NCBI GenBank assembly: GCA_946623205.1
Contig: CAMOQV010000003.1
Span: 1-35,453 of the forward strand
Source: an uncultured Clostridia bacterium
GTDB lineage: Bacteria; Bacillota; Clostridia; Christensenellales; UBA3700
Length of the DNA: 35,453 bases
Direction: 5' to 3'
Within the stretch, counting starts at the first letter, position 1, and each line of letters begins with the position of its first letter. The notes below the pieces were generated by a model. It searched no databases, was not told the origin of the DNA, and saw only the letters and a list, made by a program, of their open reading frames with translations. The position numbers and the translations under genes were made by a program. Shown piece by piece: positions 18,091 to 27,200 of this stretch.

Positions 18091-18185
18091 CTTAAAAATT
18101 ACGCGATGTCAACTGAAAAAATCAAAAAAGTTTTGTAAAATTTTCAAGAAAATAAGCAAGCATTTACCGATATTTTTTGAAAAAC

Positions 18186-18246
18186 TTTAGGATAGTCTTA
18201 AGGTTTCAATTTTTGTTTAAGTTTCTATTAAGAACGCGTATATAAT
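18186..18246 (+). promoter_or_regulatory. Putative response-regulator-activated promoter: TTAAG-N6-TTAAG (18217-18232), TATAAT at 18241-18246, further TTAAG at 18198
   Basis: Good -10 but no recognisable -35; an 11-bp-phased direct repeat occupies that position. Confidence 0.5.
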
Positions 18247-18298
18247 ATTTTAGTGAAAATTTTTCAAAATAAATGCGCAATTATGGAGAATAAGGGTT

Positions 18299-21200
18299 AT
18301 GAGAAGTATTAAAGTGATTTTATCAATTTTGTTAGTGCTAATGTTGTTGTCGACAATGTTAATTGCACTTTATGGATGTCAAGGGGATCCAAATAATGAA
18401 AAGCCAGTAGATCCACCTACACCAACACCTACACCAACACCTACACCACCACCAGATATAGATCCAGATCCAGTCGATCCAGTCGATCCAGTTGATCCAA
18501 TTGATCCTGTAGATCCTAGCACAACAAAGAAAGTTGTTAAGAAAATTGACCAATTCTTATGCTTTGCTGAATTGTTAGGTGGTACAAAAACTCCACAAAG
18601 CGCAGGGGAATACAAAGTCCTAAGCATTTATTTTGATATTAACACTCGTGATGCAGGTTCTTCAGATGAGTTTACAAAGAAGAGACTTGTATTTAGAACA
18701 AATGTAAGCATTAAGAGAGAAAAAATTACATTCAAAGATGAATATGAGTTTAGAAATTATATAAATGGTGCTGAATTGTATATTTCACCATCTGAAGGTA
18801 AATATACTAAGTCAACAGGATATAAAGAGAATACACAATATTACTATAAGACAAAGGGAACTACATATGTAGGAATTTCTTTTGATACAGAAGAAGAGTA
18901 TGATGCATTTATGATAGGTGGCCATACAGTTTATGCTTTCAATGCAAATGATGGCACATACACAAAAGCTACAACATTCAACAAGAATACAGAATATTTC
19001 AAAGTAACAACAGGTGGCGATGATAGCCAATATGTTGTTAAGATGTTTGATTTAACAGAAGCTTCAAAAGATGAAAATTTAAGCGAAGCAGGTGAAGATG
19101 ATAATGCAAACGTAATATCTTTTGGTAACGATGAAGGATATTTATCTATTGGAACTGCTACAACAGAAGAAGAATTAGAAGAACAATTGATTTTTGAAGA
19201 CAAGGGTGAATTGATTTGGGCTCTTTATACAGTTAATGGCAAAATGTTCTTGGACAAAGGCGAAGATAAAGAATTACTTTATTTTGAAGACTTTGACATG
19301 GATTATGTAAATGCAATCGCAAAGAATTTATTAGATTCTCTATCTGATGGCAAATATGATGGAAGTTTGAATGGTCCATTATTTGCAATGATTGATGATA
19401 TGATTGGTGGAGCAATTACTATTAATGGTATTTTAGGTCTTTTAAAATCATTCATATTCCCAACAAAAGCAACAAAGACAACGATTACAGAAGGAAAGAC
19501 TGTTACTTCTACATACGAATTAGAAATTGGTATTAATTCATTGATTGCACAATTACAAAAATTAGTATCAACTGTTATGTCGTTGCCATTTATTGATTTG
19601 CCATTTGATTTACAAGTAGACCCATTAATCAGCTTCTTGAAAGACATTACGCCTAAGATGAAAGTTTATTTAGTAGGTGAAATCGTAGACGGAAAAACTA
19701 CTACTTTTGGATTGAAGGTTCTAGATAATGATGAAGCAAACAAAGGAACAACTTATAAAGAAACAATTTTGAATTTTGATATTTCAAATTCAACAGTATA
19801 TAGAGTTACTCCAGCTAATTTAGATATTCCAGAAAGAGTTATGAAAGCTCAATATGATGAAACATTCAGTTTAACAAATTTAGCTTTCTCTTTAGATATT
19901 GTATTAAATAGTAATGGAAATCTAGATGTAGGTGCAGTATTAAATGGCATTCTTGGTAAAGAATTATTACCAGCCGAAACAATTATTGTAAATGCAGCAA
20001 CAGGCTTTAGATTAGATTTGGCCTTAGATGCAGATTTAAATTATGGAAAATTGGAGGATGAATCAGAAGTTATCGAATATGTTGACGAATTAGGTCAAAA
20101 GAGATATAAGCATCCTTTATTAGATAATAATTTCTTGGTTCTTGAATTATACCTAATTGGTGTAGATATTGATCCAAAAACACAACAACATATATTAATA
20201 GATGAAGAAGCATTAATAGGTATCTATTATAAAGATGGTTCTATTTATGCTAATTTAGGACATTTATTAGAAAGATATTACAGCGGTAGTAACCTTAAGG
20301 TTAATATCGAAGGTATCCCAGAAGTTATCCAATACGTAGTGGATTTAGTATCTAACGCTTTAGATGGTGTATTTGCAAAGACTCTAAAGTGGGGCGATTG
20401 GAGAACTTGGAGCGATCTATGGAATTATAAATATGGCACAAGTGAAGATGCACCATTGTCTTCAGCAGAACCAGCAGATAGCACAGATAATGAAGACCCA
20501 ATTTTAGATCCAAACGACGTAGTAGTAGGTATTCAAGGATCAGAAAGTGGATACAAGGTATCTACAAATCTAATTACCTTCTTGAAGGCTGTAGGTGCTG
20601 TAGTTGGTCTTGGAGATATCTTCTCATCAAATGATGAACAAACAGCAATTGTTATTACAGTTAATACTGTTTTATTTAATGGTATTAAAGCATTAGCTTC
20701 TGATTTGGATTTAAATTTACCAGATGGTTTAATTGCTGAATTAAGCATTAACTTTGACGAAGAAGGTTCAATTCGTTCAATTGCAATTGCCGCTGCAGTA
20801 GATAGCAGAGTAGGATTTAAGGATGAAAATGGTGAATGGTATATTGGTAATAAAATATTATATAATCCATTATTATTTACTATAGATGGTATTAAATATT
20901 ATGAAGATCCAAACTTTGATCCTGAAGATACAGAAACTATTCCAAACTTTGACACAGACGATGAAGAAAGAGATTTTACAGAAGAAAAACCAAAATCTAG
21001 CTTCTCAATTGTATATGTAAGAGATAATGTAGCAGGAGCTACAGGTAGAAGATATTATTTGGATAGAGCAGCAGACGATGATGATTTTGCATATCTTGGC
21101 TATATGGCTAATGGTAAACCAGTTATCTATGATGATTCTTCTAAGATTGATTCTGGAATTAAAGAATATTATGATAAGGCAAAGAATTTATACTATATAA

Positions 21201-24200
21201 CAAAAGGCGACAAAACAATCGAAACTAAGTTCCAACCAAGCACATACATTTACAAGGGCGAATGGGTTGTTGGATATGGTTTAGAAGCTGGCACAGGTGA
21301 AACAAAGGGCACTAAGAAAATAGATGGTGTTGATTATTCAATTCTAACAGATGCTAAATATTTCACTTTCGAAACACAAGTATTAGCTCAAGGATTAGAA
21401 GCTGAAATCGTGCTTCATGACTTTATGTTGTTATATGAAGCAGGATATCTAAATAAATTTGACGGATATAAAGGACACTATGGCGCAACTAAGGCTATCG
21501 AAGGTTACATCCTAGATAAGACACATACAGTTGCTGAAGTGTCTGCAGATGTATTAAAGAAAGGAGGCGACTTCCTTCTAAAAGATCCAGCATCAGGAGA
21601 TTATTTCCCAGTAACATTAGAAAAAGATGAATATGATCCAGCATTAGGAGAATTCTTCACTTTAGAAGAAAGAACATATGTAGATTCTATTTCTAAGTTC
21701 ATTGATTCTCTATTAACAAGAGGTACATTCTTCAGTTTGAATCTTGCAATAGACTTTAGTGCAGGTAAGTATGACTTAGCTCCGCTAATTTCTCTATTCT
21801 TACCAGAAATGAAAGGTAAACACTTGATTTGGGAATTCACAGGAGACTTCCAACTAGATGCATCTTTGAATTTAGGTGTTTTATTAAATCAAGCAGATCC
21901 AGAACAAAGCAAATTAGTTTTGGAACTTGTAGCAAACAAAGATATTAAGATTGGAGATAATATTCTATTCGCTGGTGGTTCTACAATTCTAGGCCTATAT
22001 GGTGATGGTACAAAGGTTTATGCTGAATTAGAAAATATTAAGTTATTAAATATTGTATTGCCAAACTTAGCTGCAAATATTGACTATACAACAGTATTGT
22101 ATAAGTTAATTGGAGATAAAGAAATCTTTGATTTGACATTCAATATTATGGATTTAATCAATGGAGATAATGAAGATGAAGGTGCTTCAAATTCAGAAGA
22201 AGTTGCACTTGCTCCAGAAGATCCACAAGACCCAGAAGATCCTCAAGATCAAAACGTTGCAGCAACACCACTACCACTAACAAGTTTAGCTGATGCATTA
22301 ACTCTATTTATTGATAAAAATATTGTAGAAGTTACAATTACCATTGCTGGTATTCAAAAGTTGCTTGCTTCATTTGGCGTTGATTTAGGCATTGCATTAA
22401 CTGATATTATGCAATTAGCTGTTGATCTAAAACTAGATAGAAATAAGGGCGTATTTTTAGATATAACAGGCGCTTTAATGCCAAAGTACGATGAGGAACT
22501 AAGTGAAAATAATGGAAACTACTTCGACGATGACTTAAGAATCGCATTAAGATTAGCAACAGGTTATGACTTTGAATATGTATTAGATGAAAATGGCCAT
22601 AAGACATATGATAAATATGGTAAAGCTATTAAGAACAAGGTTAGAAATTCAGATGCTTACGCTCCAGTAGAAATTGGTAACGTAGAAGAATTATTAGCAA
22701 ATTATGAAACTAAGTTCTTAGCTTTAGAGAGCCAAACAGATAAATATCATGACGATTTAATCCAAGCTATCCTACAAGTTATTGGTGATTTGAAATTATC
22801 TATTAAGATTAAGGCTAGCGTATTAAATAGTATATGGGATATTAATAAGATTATTGATACAATCGTTGCAGACAGAGGAGATAGATTTGCTCTTCCAATT
22901 AAGGTATTATTCGACGATTGGGATACAGAAGTTGAACTTTTAGTTCAATGGTACCTAGATTTGAACAACTTTAAGAATACTCAAATCAAGATTGAAATTA
23001 GATATGAAGACCATGTTTGGATTGGTTTATATGTATATAAGAACAGCTTAGTTCTTGACTTAAATGGTTTAGGTTTGTTTGACATTGAAGTTACTAACTT
23101 AAAAGTTATTGCAAGCTTAGGTAACGTAATTCAAACACTTACATCTTCAATCGCAGATTTGTCATTAACAAACTTACTTGGTGGATTAATTGATGGATTG
23201 TTCGAAGAAAACAACGAAGAAGGACAATCAAATGTCGAAGAAGAAACATCTGCAACAGAAGGTGAACAAGCACAAGCAGATGAAGATCAAGCACAAGCAG
23301 ATAGTGATACATCTAATGCAGGTTTGGCTATAGAGAACGATTCTGAAGCTTCAAATGAATTAATTTCTATGTTATTAAATGCTGTATCAATTCAAGATAC
23401 AGAATTATCTGCACACATTACAGCAGACGTATTTGAAGCAATCTTTAGAGAATTAGTTGGATTCAGCATGTACCTAGAATTTGATGTTGGTGCAAAGTTA
23501 GACATCAAAGAAGGTAGATTAACTGTTGATGTTGGAGTTGAACGTGCTGTTAACGCAAATATCACACTTCAATTATCTGCAGGTGAAAGAGGTGCTCATA
23601 AGTTTGATTTAGACTTAGATAGCATTCCAAACTTAAATGCTTTAACAGGTGAAGATCTAGTTAAGACATTATTAAAGAATCTTGATATTGGCTTATATGT
23701 AGATTTGGATCAATATACATCTACATCAGGACAAGCTATTTATACAAGAATTTATATTGAAAAATTAAATGCAAGAAAGAGATTAACAGATAAGGCCATT
23801 GCTCAAAAGGGTTCTATCTTAGTTACATTAGCAGATATCGATTTAGCAGAATTCAACAATGCTGGTTCTGGTAATGTTACTCCACTTGTATATGTTGAAT
23901 TAGACTATACAGCAGGAAAGATGAACTTAACATTTGGTTCAAATCTTCTTGTAGCAAATGTAATTGGTATTAAGATTGATATTGGATCATTAATCGGTAC
24001 AATTGGTATTGATTTAGATTTAGTAAATATGTTAGGCCCAACATTAGATGGTTTATTAGACACAATTTCAGGTCTAGTAGAAGGTTTAATGGGCAACAAC
24101 AATGTTGCAGATTCAAGCGAAAGTGGAGATGAAGATGCTACTCCACCAGCTCCAGTTGTTCCAACACAAGAGTTAGGCGAAGCTGTTGACATTATTGAAA

Positions 24201-27200
24201 TTGTCTCAGACGAAGAATGGGGTAAAGATGGAAATGTAAGAGCTAAATCAAACGGCAAATACATTAACGAAGGAAAGTATTACTTACATGGCGGTAATTT
24301 GTATATCTTAGATTCTTCAGATGAAACAGGTCCACTTGTTCAATTGAAAGGTATTGACATTGATAGCGAAGCCAGATTGCCAGAACTTGTTCAAGATGGT
24401 TACGGAAAGGATGATCCAACTAAAAATTATTCTCGTTCTTACTGTAAATTAACAGTTGATGGTGTAACAACATACTACATCTGTAAAGCTGGTACAGGTT
24501 TAGATAGAAGAAATTATAAGTGGCATGCAGGTAATACAGTAAATGCTTTATCTGGATTCTTCTCAAGCTTAGATATCTTAAGTTTATTCGAAGAATTAAC
24601 ATTATATCTATCTTGTGATAAAGAATCTCAAGTTGGCGTATTAAATGCAGATGTTACTGTAAATGTATATCAATTGAATTCAATTATTGACCATTTGATG
24701 TACTACATTTTAGGACCAGAAACAATTCTAAATCTAAAAGAATTGACGGCAGAAAATGCAGAAAAAGGTGAAGGTATTTACTTCAATGCTAACTATTTAT
24801 CTAAAGTACATTGGAATAGACAAGATCAAAATGCGCTATTAAATGAACTATGGGAAGTAATTACAAGCGACCAAAGTTTTCCTGATGGTAACCATAACTT
24901 CTTAAGTGACATTCTAAATGCTGTTGGATATGGTGCGTTAAGCGGACTTGTTGGTATGGTTAAGGGCGCTATTAAAGATTCATTCGATGGAATTATTAAG
25001 AAGTTAATCCCATTTGCAGTAACAAACGAATCTCATTTAGGTTTAAATATTGTACGTGGACAATTAACAAGTATTTATTTAACAAATGATGATAAGAATG
25101 AAAACATCTTTGATGAATATGGCAATTCTTACACATTCTATAATGGAAGCAAAGTTGTTAAGTATTACAATGATGCAAACAATAACGGAGTATGGGACGA
25201 AGGTGAAACAGGTGGAAGAAGTGATAATTACTTCACAAACCTACATATCTTCAATACATCAGCATCAGTAGGTGATGCACAATATACAGGTGTAGATGGT
25301 GCTATTACATGGGATAATACTCCAGCAACAATTACATATAACCCATATATGTATGAATCTCATGCTAAAGCTGCAGAACAATTATACAATTCATATTTTG
25401 GAACAGGCCATATAGCTACATTCCAAAGAGCTACAGAATTGTATAAGGCTGAGATGACATTCAAGTTTATTGATGTAAATGGAAATGTAATATCTACTAT
25501 TTCAAGCAAGAATGATATAGCTGCTAAGTTAGAAACACCAGGTACATATTATATTCAAGCTTCAGCTGCATTCAAGAATGGTGCTGAAACAAGAACATTA
25601 AGAATTAAGTTCGTAGTTCAAGGCGGTGAAGGCGTTGATAACATTACAGATATCGATACTCAAAAGATGTTCGTATATCAAGCAATGCCAGCATACATCT
25701 TTATCTATACAGGAAGTGGTGTAAGAAGAATTGAAACAACAAATCTACAATTTGCTTTTGCAGATGAAGATGGCAATGCTCCAGCAGCAAGTTCAGATGC
25801 TTGGGTATTAGGTACAACACCTACACCAACAAAGATTAGAGATGATTCAGAAGGAAGCAATGGAGATTGGGATCAAGATGTTTATATCAAATTCCCTAAT
25901 GGAACAATATCTCCAGTTCCAATGACTATACATTATAAAGATTCTACAATCGATGAAATCATTATTGCAGATGAAAATGGTGAAAATAGATTAAAAGATA
26001 ACACATGGACAGTTAACTTATATGAGTTCAACACAGAAGATACTCTAGAGAACTTTATGCCTGCTAAACTTTACTTTAAATATAGCGATGGCACAGCTAC
26101 TCAAATGCCAGTAACATGGACAAATACAGAAGAAGCTGCAAAGTTATTTGATAGAGTAAAGTATGGTTCTTCAGAATATAGTAAGGTAACAGAAGCTACA
26201 TATACTTTAACTGCAAACATTGGTACAGGTAATTTGAAGCAATCTAAGGACATAACATTCTATGTCCCAGCAAGAGAAGTATCTAGCGTTTCTGTTGGTA
26301 ATAGAACAAATCTATTGAATATTCAACCATATGAATATTATCTATATCTAATAGATAGCACTAAATATGCTAAATATAACCCATACCAAGATCAAATCAT
26401 GGTAAATTACAAGACATTCTCAGAAAATGTTTATGTAAAGTGGGCAGAAGAAGATGCAAGCAAGGTTGATTACAGCTGGGGCGAAAATATCGAAACAAAA
26501 GCAAAAGATCGTTCATTTGTAAGAAAAGTTTATCTAAATGGCGATAAGTATCCATCAGGCGATATCTTCCACTGGGATCAAGATGTTACAGTAAACATTA
26601 CTAGAAACCAAATTCAAGGCATCTACTTCGATGAAAAGTGTACACAAACAACAATCGTAGTTGATCCATATGTTTACTATAATACTGTAGATAAGTTTGA
26701 ATACTTTAGACAAAAGTACTCTGAAGCATATGTTAAGTTCACAAACGGCTATGTATTAAAGATGCCAATTGCGTTCGATAAAGATGAAATCCTTGCAATG
26801 AATGTAGATTACGAGACAAATTATGCTCAATTTACAATCGCAATAGGATTTGATGTTGCTAAGTACTATGCTTACACAACAGCTCTAAATTACAAAGCTG
26901 GCGAAACATATTACAAAGCTACATTAAGAGATGATGTTACAGCAGATAATTTCGCAACTATTACTAGAAGCGAACAATTATATGTAATAAATGATGGAAT
27001 GTATGTAAAGGCTTCTAAATATGATAAAGATGCTCAATATTATACAATTGTTGTTGATGATACAATTACATCACAAGCTACATTCAATGCTGCATCTAAT
27101 GTATTAACAACAGGTGCTTTGGATGTATTTACAGATGTTTATAACAGTAAATATTACCAAGAATATGCAATTAACGTAAAAGTTAATGCAGTAGCAATTA

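Noticed and set aside
18091-18180. Possible terminator after the histidine kinase (ATTTTC-AA-GAAAAT)
   Set aside because: Very short A/T-only stem with a 2-nt loop and no T tract; not enough to call.
18413-18517. Possible CRISPR-like or other non-coding repeat array
   Set aside because: Units are 9 and 12 bp, contiguous, in frame and encode TPTP/DPVDP; no spacers.
18359-18627. Antisense ORFs of Trp/Ile/Gly/Val repeats (64 and 82 aa)
   Set aside because: They are the complement of the Pro/Asp stalk tandem repeats of the giant lipoprotein; no independent coding evidence.
25086-25271. 61-aa plus-strand ORF in the giant gene, and other 60-140 aa ORFs inside 18299-35007
   Set aside because: Fully nested in long ORFs in alternative frames with no RBS support or recognisable domains.
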